A stretch of DNA of 64,000 nucleotides from Owenia fusiformis. Its lineage: Eukaryota > Annelida > Polychaeta > Sabellida > Oweniidae. Shown piece after piece: positions 1 through 14,000 of this stretch. A program made the translations under genes and the position numbers. Where the stretch lies: assembly GCA_903813345.2 (NCBI GenBank), contig CAIIXF020000012.1:14750020-14814019 (forward strand), written 5' to 3'. The notes beneath the pieces are model-generated. The model ran no database searches. It was not told where the DNA came from and saw only the letters and a list, made by a program, of their open reading frames with translations. Numbering within the stretch: the first letter of the stretch is position 1; each line of letters begins with the position of its first letter.

Positions 1-180
1 ATAGCACGATGAGTCGATATCATTGATGTCACATTGGTCTTGATGTCATTGGTGTCACATTGTTCTTGATGTCATTGGTGTCACATTGTTCTTGATGTCA
101 TGTTGTTCTTGACATCACTGATGTCATGTTAATCTTTGGATCATTGATGCCACATTGGTCTTGGCATCATTGGTATTGCA
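1..180. repeat. Degenerate ~27-bp minisatellite
   Basis: Imperfect tandem copies built on the phrase GTCTTGATGTCATTGGTGTC run from the window edge to about 180. The window starts inside the array, so its true length is unknown. No coding frame is implied. Confidence 0.75.
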
Positions 181-340
181 GTTTTTAAATAAATCTTTTT
201 ACATTTTACTTGGAAAAGCTGCACCCAGAATAAAATAAATCTATTGCAGCTTTTAAAAATTCTAATAAATCTTTTTACATTTTACTTGGAAAAGCTGTAC
301 CCAGAATAAAATAAATCCATTGCAATTTTTAAAAATACAT
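181..340. repeat. Two-copy ~90-bp direct duplication
   Basis: The segment containing CTTTTTACATTTTACTTGGA and the following GCTGCACCCAGAATAAAATA occurs twice, once near 195-245 and again near 268-325, with few differences. This is a recent local duplication in non-coding sequence. Confidence 0.7.
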
Positions 341-1480
341 ATATCTTGCTATATTTAGATTGCTGTGCAAATGATATTATTGTAATTTATAACTAATAGT
401 ATCTTAGTTCCTTTGGTTCTCGGAAAAGTGATCAGATTTTATTGAGAAGGTTTATTTTCATTGACAAATTAATCTGAAAAGCAATCAGCATTAAGGGAGA
501 AATTCAAACTTGGATAATGGGGATTACACCCGCAGAACAACACTTAACATCAACTTTTAAATCCCTTATAATTTGGTGAATGGGTTCAAACGATCTATAC
601 TATAGCATAGTTAGAATTAAATCTCTCCTTTGAAAGAGCTCAACTTGCATATATTTCCTAAATTGAGACAATTTGAGAAAGTCTTCAGATCTTACCTACA
701 GCCCATCAGAATATACATATCTCGCCATTTTCTGACTTTAACAGCTACCATTCATTTGGCTTCAATTCATGCTCCTATAAATGTACATTCTGGAGGCATG
801 GCTTACCATGATGACAAAAGTCCAAGTGTTGCCCTTGTTCGTCAAAAAGTTATATTTTATTTACTTTCACCTTTAATTAATTGGAATTCATTTATATATT
901 TATGTTATACAGAAAATATGATCAATGTAGGTTCTACAGACCTCGATCATCAAGAGAGCATAAGATAGATAAAGAGGGACTTTGATAATGTTAAATATAT
1001 CAGATGAGGGAAAAGAAAATTTGTAATTGACCACCTCCAGTCATCCCATTAGGGTTCAAATTTTATCTGCATTATAAAACGCAAAATCATTTGTAGCATT
1101 TAGAGGCCATGCAGTGTTGTTAGATGAAGGAGATTTAGGATACATGTACAGTGAAATATGTGTACAGTGAACACCTTGGAGCCAAAAATGTGTTCACTGT
1201 AGGTAGGTGTTCACTTCAGAGACAATTTTCTACAGTACTCAATGGAGCATGCCCAGAAAAGAGGTGTTCTATAGACACAGGTGTTCACTAGACACAGGTG
1301 TTCCCTAGAGTGAAGTGTTCATTAAGACATCTTTACTATATTAAATTTGTCTTGCCATTTTAAGGCCACAGCATATGGAATCAATTTGAATGTATAGTGT
1401 ATCATGTCATATCTGATGAGAAAACACAGTAGTTATTAGCCATGGTGTGAATTGACCTTGACCTTTATTCTTATATTTTC
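341..1480. other. Non-coding stretch with a relic Tigger/pogo-like end
   Basis: I see no gene here. Between about 1140 and 1340 the words GTGTTCACT and CAGTGAACACC recur in both orientations. They resemble the degenerate termini of pogo/Tigger-type MITEs seen better at 14.4 kb, but no full element can be drawn. Confidence 0.4.
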
Positions 1481-1482
1481 AG

Positions 1483-2020
1483 TAGTCTCGGCAACCTACA
1501 ACCATGAGACAGAACTCATTGAAATATGATGCCAGATTGAATAATCTACATAATGGTGCAACAAATTCCTGCTAATGGTGCAGCAAATTCACATTAATGG
1601 TGCAAGAAATCCATGCTTATGGTGCATTTACACATTGGGTGTCCTCCACTTCAAAAAGACAAAGCTAAGAGAAGTCTGAGTCCAATCATGCCTCGTGCAG
1701 GAATGAGACCCCTTGGGTCTGTTAGAAAATACGACTTCAATGACACCGTGCCAAAACTACCAAATGTTAAGGCCACTGTTAATCAAAATGGTGAACCAAA
1801 CTTGACTGGTGGCATACATGGGAATGCTATGACTGTTCCACCTAAATCACCAGAAAAAGAACCAGAAAAAATAATTGTTAATAATAATCGAAAAGCTCCA
1901 TCACCAAGACGACCGATTACATCAAAGTCCGATGAAAGTAACAAATCTGATGACAGCATTGATAAAAAGAAAATTAAAGTGGTCCAAGAGAAATCTGATA
2001 AGGAGCTTAAGGATGCGCTG
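1483..2020 (+). CDS. Coiled-coil gene, exon 1 (5' UTR plus N-terminus)
   Basis: A pyrimidine-rich tract ending TTTTCAG at 1482 makes a good acceptor. The sequence just after it cannot code in the frame used downstream: that frame has a TGA near 1505 and a TAA at 1595. The first part is therefore probably untranslated, or the true acceptor lies later. The open frame from 1613 (or 1688) runs to the donor CTG|GTAGGT at 2020/2021 in phase 0. Its product is rich in Pro, Lys and Ser with runs such as KSDESNKSDD, consistent with a disordered region. Confidence 0.6.
1551..1632 (+). repeat. Four imperfect ~23-bp repeats at the presumed start of the coiled-coil gene
   Basis: The word AATGGTGCA with an A-rich tail (ACAAATTC, GCAAATTC, AGAAATCC) is repeated four times at 22-23 bp spacing. 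Because the unit is not a multiple of three, the copies fall in different frames. An upstream ATG at 1504 is terminated inside the array (TAA at 1573), and the main frame is closed at 1595 before opening at ATG 1613. Confidence 0.6.
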
Positions 2021-5000
2021 GTAGGTAGAGAAGTTTCGTTACTGGTAGAGTGCAATAATCGTAAATGAAGTCTCATATGAATTTAGGCAATTATTTATAG
2101 TGGGAATTTACCATAAAGGCCGGGATTTTCCATCCCTTTCGAAATGTCAGTTGATTTTGTTCCTAGAATCATGGGATGCTTTGATTCAATGATATGAGTC
2201 TTATTTGAGTAAATCGGCATTTGTTTTACAGAGAAAAAAATAAGTGTATATTTTGTTGAAATTCTTTAACCTCAAGCAATTAATGTAATTGTATATAATC
2301 AATAGGTGAAATATGTTGATATTTTAGATGCAGGGGTTTTGTTATGTCACCAGCATAACTAGTGACTTATTGTTGTAGTCTCCAACTTTTTTTATGGATG
2401 GCGTCCGGCTGTTGGTGTTTGGCGGTCGTCTATAACATATGTGGCAAATTGTAACAAATGGCACGGGCTGGTGGTGACATTCTGCATGTTAATGCCTGGT
2501 TAGAATTTCTGACAATGTGCAAAATGAATGAAGACGACAGGCTTACTTATTTAGTTTTTTGGAAATGGTTGCAAAATTTCTCAAAACAGATTTATTGCTA
2601 ATTAATTCCCTGGGATGTATAACAGGATCCTGTTTCTAAATCAATATTTTGAATTGCCATTCATTAAATCCAGTATTTTATGATGATATTGCCATTGTTA
2701 CATCATAAAAGATAATTGAAATTCAGGAATTGTTATTTACGATGCTTTCAAGATACACATCCCTGGAGATATCTCCTTATAAAACCATGTGCCATGATAA
2801 GACACACTGTGAGAACATTATTAACAACAATGATACAGGGTGGGCCAAAAAATATGTTTTTGCCAACTCTGTATGTGATGTGCAGCTGTTTCAAAAAAAA
2901 TCCCATGATGAGAAGCCGATATCGTGAAATATTGTAACTAATTTGACCAATTAATATTTCCAACCCTCCCCCCAAAAGAAGTGAGTAGCTCCCATAATAC
3001 TATCATATTCTATCATATTCGGGGATTCCCCTTAGCCATCCCATATGGTCATACAAGCCTTATATGGATCTATCACATGATATTCAAAATGGCGGACAGC
3101 GGTCAGTTGGATTCCTATATGGTCATGTAAGCCTTATATGGATCTAGCACATGGGTACCACGTGATCGAATATGAAGGCTGAACTTTGGGAGATCTCCCC
3201 CCCCCCCCTGCCCCCCCTTTCATAAAACGGTATGATAGTTCGATTGTAACTGTTGTGGCTAAACACTGTTTTCTTATTTTTAGGCAAAGGAAAAAAGTTT
3301 AAAGCAGAAAGTATCATCCCTTCAGAAAATCATAGATGAGTTAAAGAATGATGTAGCAACAAAAGACCAAATCATAGAGCACAATACCAACACACATGCT
3401 AATGAGGTAAGCATGAACCCGCAGACATCTTTTGCAAGAGACCAAAATTTGACCAAGATTTGTTTAAAAACAAGTTCAATAACACTTAATTATTCTTAAA
3501 ATCTTCCAGTGTTCTTTATAAAACTTATGAAGCTAGTCTTTATCCGTTTGTTTAAGCCTGGCTTTACGTCTCTGTGAAATCCTGCTAAAAGTCTGAGGTC
3601 TATGCTTGGTTTACACTATATACATTTTTTATAACTCATGTATGCCCAATAGACTCAAAAATGCAATTCCCAATCAAAATGCAATACAACCTACCCCTCT
3701 CCTATGAATTAAGGATTTAAGCCCTGGACTCAGTGCATCGCGTGCTGAATCATTCCTAGCTATGTGTGAATTCATTTTTGCGGTGCATGCCCACATCAGA
3801 AAGTTGTTTCTTGAGGAAGGTTCAACTTAAGAAGTTTTGCATTTTTCAAAGAATAACTGTATTCATTTGTATACTGTATAAGTGGTATTTAATCCGAGTG
3901 GTTAATTTTCCGAATGGTCAAATTTCATCATTTTCCTAATTTTAATTTTCCTAATTACAAGAAACCTCCCATTGGATAACATTATAAAGACAATATTTCC
4001 GACATTTAATTTTCCGAACCTGGCAAAAATTAGGGAAATAGGCAAATTAAATGATTAGGCAAAATTACCACTTATACAGTATTTCCATGCTAATGAAATA
4101 CAATTTTTAATATTTCTTTTAAGCCATTTACCAATGAATAAACCCGAAAGCTTTTAAGATAATTGAGGTACGCTTGAGTGTTGGAGTTGGAGTGAAGTCA
4201 AACAAATGCAAAAGATACCATTTATATGCACTCAATTTTCATTTATCATTCTTTACTATACCACTGAAACCCCCTAATCCCCTTTATTTTCATTTGACAT
4301 AAAACCATGAAATATGGAACAAGTATATCCCCCTTTTGGGCCATAATAACTACAGAAATTAGTTATTGTTATTGTATGTTATTGCTTGCGTTGTAAAGTT
4401 TTATCGTTATTTATATAATATTTTGCTCTACATAAAAGTTACACTAAGGTTCATTCGCATAAAATGTTTCCTGAAGGGATATGATATTTTGAAAAGTGAT
4501 TTCCAACATATGAATTTATAAAGAATGCATCTGTTAGAGTGCCATATTTACATTCCCATAATTTCTAGGTAACAACTTGTATAACAATAACATATATGTG
4601 ATGCTGATCGACCAACCAACCAATCAATCAACCAATCAATCAATCAAACAACCATTTTATATTCAATGCCCTTCACTGCAGCAAGAATGGTGTGCTGGCT
4701 TAAGGTGACTTTAAAACCTTAGATTATATTTGCTCGTACCTTACAGATGAGGGCATTTATGAAATTAAAAAATTCTTAAATTTATTAAGATAGCTTTTTA
4801 ATTTAATTTTTTCCAAAACTGAATTCAGATGTCACCATCACAAGTTATAGCCTCCAACTTTTTTTAAAAATAGTCTTTGACATTCTGTGGTTGGTGTTTG
4901 GCATTTGGTGTTCAGTGTTCGAGGGTCAGCATCTGTAACAATATTGGCAATAGTGATAATTTACATGTTTAAATTCCTTGTTGCTAAGGGGATAGCAGTT

Positions 5001-8000
5001 TCACTAATTGAGAGAGTGATGAAATAATGTACCAAGTTTACACGAGAAGAAGAATCTTATGACCATATATGGTATTCCTATTTAAGATATTGATGCAAAC
5101 AAAGTACTTCATGTGTATCCCTCAACAATCATGAGAGCATTAGCCTGCAAACAAGGATGTTTAAAAAGAGTAGATTTGGGGGAAGGGCCCTGTGTCGGGA
5201 ATATTTGACCAGATTTATTGCTCCCAGGGTGGACACATTTATTTGGCCTGGGGTAAGGATTACTAGACAGGCCAATTTTTTTGTCAAAGTCCCCATACAT
5301 GCCCGTGTGTGTGTGGTGGGGGGTCTCACTCAAATTTTTGAATGATAATGAAAATGGGAAAAATTGCCTTGCACTCAGTGAAAATTCTTTTTTAGGGTAG
5401 TTTTCGAAAAATTTGGAAAATAGTTGCTATTTTGACCAGTTTATTGACATGAAAAGTCATTTGAAAAGTTTGGACCCACCTGAGAAAATATCTTGTGAGA
5501 ACAATTAGAAATGAACAACCTACGTAGTTTCCTGGCCAATGTAAACTTTTCATTGTGTGAACTTTGCTGTATTTGTCATCTGTTGAAAGCTCAGCTTAAT
5601 TAATTTATGTTGTGGAGAAAAGTCTTGCTGTGGATATTTCAACGAGTGCTAGACATATTTTCTATTGTTAAAACTTGAAATAAATTCGATAAATTAATAT
5701 CAAAATTGAAGTAATGCAATTAAATTAGAATGATGTTTCCCCAATTTTTTGTTTTTTTAACTTTTAAGAAAGTGCACTAAATACAGCCTGTGTTGAACAT
5801 TTGGCATCTTAAATGGACAGTTTTGTTGTTGTAAGAACCCCAGGGTTCAAAGATGACATACGCTTATAATGTAAATCTGTATTGCGATGACATCGTTGCT
5901 GATTGGTTTAGCGAGTCGATCGTTGATTGGTTTAAAACTAGGTCAATTTGAAAACTTTGAAAACCAAGATGGAGGGTAAGTACTTCCGGGAAAGGAGGTG
6001 TGCGAAGGATGAAATCGTATGTCATCAATTGAATCATGGGGTTTTCCCTCCTCTTAAGAAAAGTTAACCAGGCATAAGCAAACTTTCGAACTGAGCCACT
6101 CTCCTGTACAGTCATATGAAAATGTAAATTGACAAAGGTACCAAGGTTACTTTTGGCTATTAGTTATGCGATCCTTGCCATTAATAGATGTGGTCATTAG
6201 TTGATGATACTGTCATTAGTTATTTGATCTGTCCGAAAAGTATTTTATAATGTTTAATAATGATTACTGTCTCCTTATTGTAAATCTCCGATTACATTAT
6301 TCTTTTAATATAACTTGAGCAGAAATATTATACAACTTCCTTTTAACTAATTTGTCTCCTGTTGAAGATTTTGGAAAATCATGACAATTTCATATTTTCA
6401 TTAATTTGACATTTGATATAGTTTTACATTTTGATAAGTTTAAAGCCTCAGTCCAATTTCCTCTTACCCTTTGCAATCGTTTGACTTCACTTCTTAAAAG
6501 AGAGCTTCGTCTTCACTCTTTCAAACTAAAATAAACCTGTGACCTCACCGCCCCAATCAGTGTTTGCGGCCAAATTTGACCGACGTTCTATATATGGTCA
6601 TTCCTTCTGACGTCATCGTTGAGCCCGGAATTGACCAATGACATGCGCATATTTAATTAGAATGCTATTTGGCGTATGTTTCTTCAAGCTCACTGATTGG
6701 TGGAAGAAAGTTCAGCGTGTAGGTCAAAGGTGATTTATTACCCAAACTGTAGTTTTTTCTCTATTTTGGGAAGCTATGACTGCTGTGCAGTTGCTGTACA
6801 AATGTACCTGATGCATTTTGTATTTCTTGAACAAAACCAGACTGTGTCTTTAAGTCAAGTAGAATATCTACCCAATTTTTGCACCGATGGGTTAATTTAA
6901 TAAATTCTTCACTATCATGTTTTTCCGTTAAATATAATTAAGACGGTGCAGAATTGTTGTCTAAGGATTCAATAAAGTCGGAAATGATTTAATTAGTGAA
7001 TTTACATCCTGGACATATCATTGAATCCCCATGGTATTTGTCTTGACAGCACATTAGTTTTCATTGTTATCACGTTGCCATGACAATTCTAGAGCACTCA
7101 GTGTCAAAACCTAATTCCAATTCCAAATAGTCTAGTCCATTTCATTTGTCTAGAATTTGGACGATGGTATCAGATTCCCTCATACTTCAATATAATTTGA
7201 AAGCTGACCATGCTGACTACATGCCTGTTTACTTTATTCATCGCCAATTCCACGATCTGGTTTACTACATAACAATCCAAATTACATTTTGTCACGGAGA
7301 GTTTTGCAACTAGAATTCACATCAAATTAATTACATTTTATAAATTATTAAGCTAGCTAAGGTTAATAGTGATTTTTCGTGACAGCCTTCATGGAAAATC
7401 ATATATTCATTCTTGTTTATTTCTTGCCAATTTCTTGAAAATTTGAATGAAGTATTTGATTTTCTCAAATTTCTATATAATTTAGAGTGTTCCTTGTATG
7501 ACTGTCTATTTTATTCCTTGCTAATTCCACTCTTTTTGACACCATTTTGCATTTTAAACCATGATCATTATGTAATTTTGGTTTAGATTGGAGTTTTAGC
7601 GCTTCACGTCATAGTCCATATTTATGGTCACAGTTATTGCTTTGAACATCTCATATGCATATCAATTTTCAATTATCTTTTAATATATATTTATAGTGGT
7701 TTTTAAAAAGCTTTTTTGGATCTAAATTTTCATTAGATTTCAATTTGGGAGATATAGATAGACAGATATACGAGATATGATCATTCACATAATTTTGTTT
7801 AATGTTTCCGCTTTATTAAGATATAACACTAACGGTGTAAAATTATACAGTCAGTCTTGAAGATTTTGTCCTTTGAAAGGTTGCTAGAATTGAATTTAAA
7901 GCAATGTGAAGATTATCTTTTTTCAGGTTTATGAAAAAGACCGACCCCACCGACCACCGACCGGTCGGTGTTTTCCACTGGTAGCCTCAAAACAGGGTTT

Positions 8001-11000
8001 GAAGAAAATGTGTAAAAGACCGACCATAGTCATTGGATTCCCAGTTTTAGTTTTACTTCTAATTTTGCATTTTTTCATCTTTATGTAAAAGACCGTCAGC
8101 CGACCACCGACCACATGTACCTAACTGTGGAGAGTGACTGGTCGGTGGTCGGCAGTCTCTTTTTTCACCAGTTTTTCCTCCAATGTCATACTGTATGGTA
8201 TATGATGTAGAATCTGATATCATAAATTCACAATATATTCTTTTTTCAGAATCTTTTCTATTAAAATGTTGATATTATCTATTTGAAGTATATAATTAAT
8301 TAAGCTCATCATAGTGTAGGTCTCTTGCCAGACTTTTAGACTGTGGCGCAGCACCACTCTCTATTTAGCACCCACCACAACCTATTTGCAAATCATGACT
8401 GTTTCTACTGTCTAAACTTGACTGAATACACAATAATAGCACGTAAAAAGGATAAAATATAGCATAAATATGATTTATCACGATTGAATGGTCATGCTGA
8501 AGATATTTGCACCACACCCTAAATATTTCCTGGTGAGAGCCAGTGTTAGGGTTCAAGGGTTTAGCCAAATTTGTTATATAAACACAACTTCTTTGTTGTA
8601 CAGTTGCTACTGTCAGGGAAAGTCAGAAGAGAATTTCAGTTTCTTCAAAACAGCTAAAGTGGTCGGGGAATTTCAGTTTCCTAAAAAGCAGCTAAAATGG
8701 TCAGGAAATTCTGGGAAAGTTCAGAGAAAACCCAAGGAATTTGAAGGGAATGAACATTTGAAAATTCGATCACAAACTGAAAAAAATTGCAAAGGGAAAA
8801 AGATTAAATAAAAGTTATCATCGTGTAATTATAGATAACAAACTACAAAGATCTACTTGAGAAAGAAAAGACTAGTCACGCAGAAACAAAGAAAAAACTC
8901 TCCACCAGTAAACTAACAGTGACTGAGAGGGACGCTACTATAGCAAAGCTACGGGAAGAGAATGCCAAACAATTAGAGGAACTAAGAACTAAGGTAAGAA
9001 ATATCTAAGCACAGATGCCAAAGAGGAAGGACCAAAACTGTAAAGAAACCTAGCAAGAAAATCTTTTTTGTGTTTCTATTTTTTTCCATTTTATTTTGAT
9101 GTCGACCAGCTGCTCAAAACTCTTTAATTTCGTAGCAATTACAACAAACTTGAATTTTATTTCATGTCGAAGCTAATGCCAGTAAAAATAACATACTTAT
9201 GTTGAATTAAAGTTAGAGGTATGTTGCTGAATTATAACTTCCTTTAACTGAATTCTCTGTTGAAGTGATTACTGTCATTGTCAAAAGTGAAAGTATATTT
9301 AACTTGACCTAATCATTATCATGCATAATTGCCTTTAAAAAGTGCTATTATCATACATGAGTACCTTTAAAAAGTCTTATTGTCGTACATGAGTGCCTTT
9401 AAAAAGTGCTATTATCATACATGGGTACCTTTTAAAGCTGTATTGTCATACATGATTGCCTTTAAAAAGTACTATTGGCATACATGGGTGCCTTTAAAAA
9501 GTGCTATTATTGTATATGGGTACCTTTAAAAGCTCTATTGTCATACATGAGTGCCTTTAAAAAGTACTATTGTCATACATGAGTGCCTTTAAAAAGTGCT
9601 ATTATCGTACATGGATACCTTTAAAAGTTCTATTGTCATACATATGTGCCTTTAAAAAGTGCTATTATCGTATATGGGTACCTTTATAAGCTCTATTGTC
9701 ATACATGAGTGCCTTTAAAAAGTGCTATTGTTGTATATCAGAGTACATTTAAAAAGTGCTTTTGTTGTACATGAGTGCCTTTAAAAAATGCTATTGTCGT
9801 ATATGGGTACATTTAAAAGTGCTATTGTCGTACATGAGTGCCTTTAAAGTGCTTTTATCATACATGAGAGTACATTTAAAAAGTGCTATTGTCGTACATG
9901 AGAACCTTTAAAAGCTCTTTTGTAATGCATGAGTGCCTTTAAAAAGTGCTATTGTCATATATGTGCCTTTAAAAAGTGCTATTATCGTATCGTATGAGTG
10001 CCTTTAAAAAGTACTATTTTCATACATGAGTGCCTTTAAAAAGTGCTATTATCATATTTGGGTACCTTTAAAAGCTCTATTGTCATATATGAGTGCCTTT
10101 AAAAAGTGCATATATAATTGTCGTATATCGGAGTACATTTAAAAAGTGCTATTGTTGTAAATTAGTTCCTTTAAAAAGTGCTATTGTCGTACATGAGAAC
10201 ATTGAAAAAGTACTATTGTCGTTTTCTTGAGCTGATGGATATACAGGTAGGCAGGCGCCTGGCAGCACAAAAGTTTGTCAATTTTTAGCAAGAAAATTGG
10301 CTTGAAATTTTGGCAGATTCAAAAGTAGACTACTGTGCTCAGATCTTGTTAGGTTTTTGGCTTACTACTGGGTAATTAATGAGGCAGCCATTTTGAATTC
10401 TTTCTAAGTGCCATATCTGTTGGTACACTGTTTGTTTTATTTAATTTAATATTTAATTTTCGATTAAACAATATTTAATTTAATAATAAGAAATGTTGAC
10501 TATTTGAAAGGTACTGTTCTCAGTCCTTAAAGCTAAGTTCACACCAACGGCACTTTGATGCCGCTTTAAAGAGTCATAAAACATCCTGTATAATGGTTAA
10601 TCAGGATTTGGTATATAAGAAGAATACAAGGGTGTGGAATACCTTTGCCGCCATGTCAGGATATATGTTCCAGTAAAACATCTAATCCAAACGTCACTGG
10701 GCCTGGTTAAAAGTGTTTGGATAAGTCAATGTTCATATCTAGGTTTTGTGGGTGGTGTTTGATTGTTGGTGTTTGGTAGTTGGCATTTGGTGGTCAGCAT
10801 CTGTTACAAATGACAGGTGGTGACATTTTGCATGTTAATGCCTTGTTATAAAGTGAATCAATGGGAAATGACAGATTTGGGACTGAGAAAAAGTGTTCCC
10901 ATTTTGAGGTTTTAAAAAAATATTAGGATATATAGGTTTCGTTTTCTAATTGAATTATTAAAAGTTTTGTTCATGTGTTTTTGTGTTAGCAAAGAGCAAT

Positions 11001-14000
11001 GCAGGCGTACAATATATTTCACATTGTGGCATGTTAATTGATTATGAAACGACAGTCCAAAATTATGATTTTGGCATCAGAAAATTAAACAGCCGAAAAG
11101 GCTTCTTAAACAGTGCAACAGCACTTTATGAAAGAATGATGACAAACAAAGTGACCAACATCGATTTAAAAAAAAGCATACTGATTACATTATTCTAACT
11201 TTATTATTCCATGGAGTTCCTGTAAGTAATGTTCCTATGCTATATTCAGAAAGTAATGTCTGTCATTGTAGGATAAATAATTTTTTTGGATTACTTTGAT
11301 CTGGAATTATTGTAGAAATAATCATAGTGTTTAGTGACAAAATAATAAGGTTTGGAAAATTAATTCATTTGTCATGTCTGGAAAGAGTTCAGTTCATACA
11401 TACAGTAAAGAATTAACCTGTTGAAAATCTGGACAAGGCACATAGTAATAAATATCTGACTTTTTATCGAAAAATTCATGTAATTTACCAAGCATGCCCA
11501 AAATCTAGTCAGATCTTGTCACTAGCATGCGCATGCATATGTAAAAAACTGGAGTTGAAAAGTTAAGTAGTTTTCCTGGAATTTTGATGACATGAGGAGC
11601 CTGACCCTTTCATTTAATGAGCCTTCCATCTGTGGCAGACAGACTCACGTAAACATGCTTCCATGCACACCCACCAGCCAAGACAATGACAAAATAGCAC
11701 TTTGAAAAGTGCAATATATGCCTCCTTAATGTTTTAACATATTTATACTAAAATAGGCAAAATTAGGATTTTCTGGATTGAGAAATGACATGTAATAGAG
11801 AGACACTATGGTAGACTTTCTTAAAGGGGCAGCAAATGGAGATATCAATAGTTTTTTAAAGGTGCAGCAAAGGAAAAAATTGAGTAGATGGTAAAATTCC
11901 AAAAAGGCATAACTTTAGATTTTTTTCAAAGAATTCTTGTCATGCCCACATATTATACCATTTCGCTTCACGCTTTTCAGATCAATTCAGATTTTCAATT
12001 CTGTTAGTGATCCAGAGACTTCAATCTTTTGAAAATATCAAAATAAAAACTGCCTGATTGTGATCAAAGGCAGCTTTCTCTTGATGTATACAGTGTACTA
12101 TAACCCCTATTAACCCTATGTAACAGCTGGTAAATGGTCTGTGAAATTTACTTAAATGGTATCAGGGGGTAGGCTCGAAATGTTGTTATTCTTCTTAGAC
12201 TTGACAGTTGCCTTTCAAAGGGCTGCCATTTGGGGCTTTAATCAAATTAAATGGACTTAGCATGTCAGTTCCACCATTTCTCTCAAGATCTGGTCTAAAA
12301 GTGTGTTAATACAATTTAGAATGTTGGCGTCATGTCTATTTCATATACACAGGGTGGGCCAAAAAACATCCATATTTTATTTTGCTAAAATTTATTATCA
12401 ACACCATTTTCTGACTGGTGTTAGCAGTATGTGTATGGAACAAATTATTTCACCTATGTAACCATTTGCAATAGCAGGTGGTGACATTTTGACATATTTA
12501 ACACCAAGTTCATTTTGCAGCATTTCAATGTCACTCCATTTTTCTCAAAACTTCCCATGTCAGCGGTGGCGGTAGGCATATATTTCTGTGAGTCATCATG
12601 ACTCAGGTAGTTTCAAAAAGTGAGTCAAAAGAAAAAAAGTTGAGTTAAAGCTATTAAAGTGTTTTTCTTGAGTAAAAATGCATACAAAATGTAGAAACCA
12701 CATACAAAATCTATTTTTGATTTTGTGCATACCTTTTATTGTACTCTTATAGCACATTAACAACTACTAGTAACAATTAATTAATTAGGCAATTGCAAGA
12801 AAAATGTCACTATTAATCATCTGATTATCTGGTCCAGCGAGTCATGGGTGGCACCTCATACCAGTCACCGCTGCTGGGGCAGCATCTGGTGGCACTGTTG
12901 TTACCCATCTGAAATCCTCCACCCATTTAGCGAGAAACTGCCTCACTACAGGCATTTTATTGAATTTTATTTGAATTTTATTTGACGTTTTCAAAAGCTT
13001 CCCGCCACAAACATGGCAACTTCCGGGAGATACACTCACGCCACCTATAAAACTGAATAAAAATCTTGAATCCCGGGAATCTATCTTGAAAAGCTGTTTC
13101 GTTCGTTGCGTAGGAAGGAGGCTCGATTACGCTGAACGAAATATTAGATTTCCGGAATTAGCCAAATTATAAATTTGATCAATCACATATTTTCACGTAT
13201 AGGGATCAATTTAACCAAGTACCAAGCAGGGATTTGGCATGTGAAACAAACGTGCGTCAGAAAGACTCGGTAGACAATGAATATTTGCGTCAGAGTTGCA
13301 AAAATGTGAGTAAAAAACGTAAAAAATTGCGTTAACGCCACCTCTGCATGTGGAGCACCTTATAACAGCACCAAAGGCGTTCCTCTTATATGTTCCACTT
13401 TATTTTGCATTTCAAAACATGACCCAATTACATTTCTGTTTGGCAGCTATCTGAAGATGTGCAAGCTGTCAAAGATGAGATGGACAAAGAGATCGCAGTC
13501 AGAGAGACAAAACTCGCTAAAATGAAACGTCAGATCGCAGATGCCCTCATGGGAAATTCTCAGTAAGTAGATTATTTACTCATATGTAAGGGCTCCTTTG
13601 TCCAGGGCTCCTTTCCTCTGAGCTGAGCAGGCAGGCTCCAAGAAAAATATTCGGCCCATATTTTGGATCCTTTAAAACTTTTACCAAAATTGGATTTTCT
13701 TAAAGCGAAGGCATTCTATTTAATTATGATATAAGAGCTCTTAGAAAATATTCCCTCCTGAAATGATTGCTCTGCTTATATGATTTAATTTCCTTTCTAT
13801 TTTGGGCACCCACGCCATAAATTCCCCCGATACTGCAATCTGTTAACTTAAAGATGAAATGTGAAATAGATGGGAAACTTTCAGATAACAGTTTTGAATA
13901 TGCTGCCATCTATATAAAATTAAAGGCAGTATATGCTTGCCATCTATAAAGAAATGAAGCATCAAATAGCAAAGATGTCTTATTGGAAAAGGCTCAATTA

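Noticed and set aside
630-968. 112-codon plus-strand open frame
   Set aside because: AT-rich composition, no domain, no splice sites in register with the downstream gene.
6600-6640. CRE and CCAAT words as a promoter
   Set aside because: Single motifs inside an intron without a nearby exon; chance occurrence is likely.
9330-10222. Possible CRISPR-like array of ~35-bp repeats
   Set aside because: The units are contiguous variants without unique spacers, and the context is an animal intron; it is a minisatellite.
10983-11198. 71-codon frame in intron 3 of the coiled-coil gene
   Set aside because: No family recognised and no acceptor/donor pair in phase with neighbouring exons; including it would break the phase-0 junction between exons 3 and 4.
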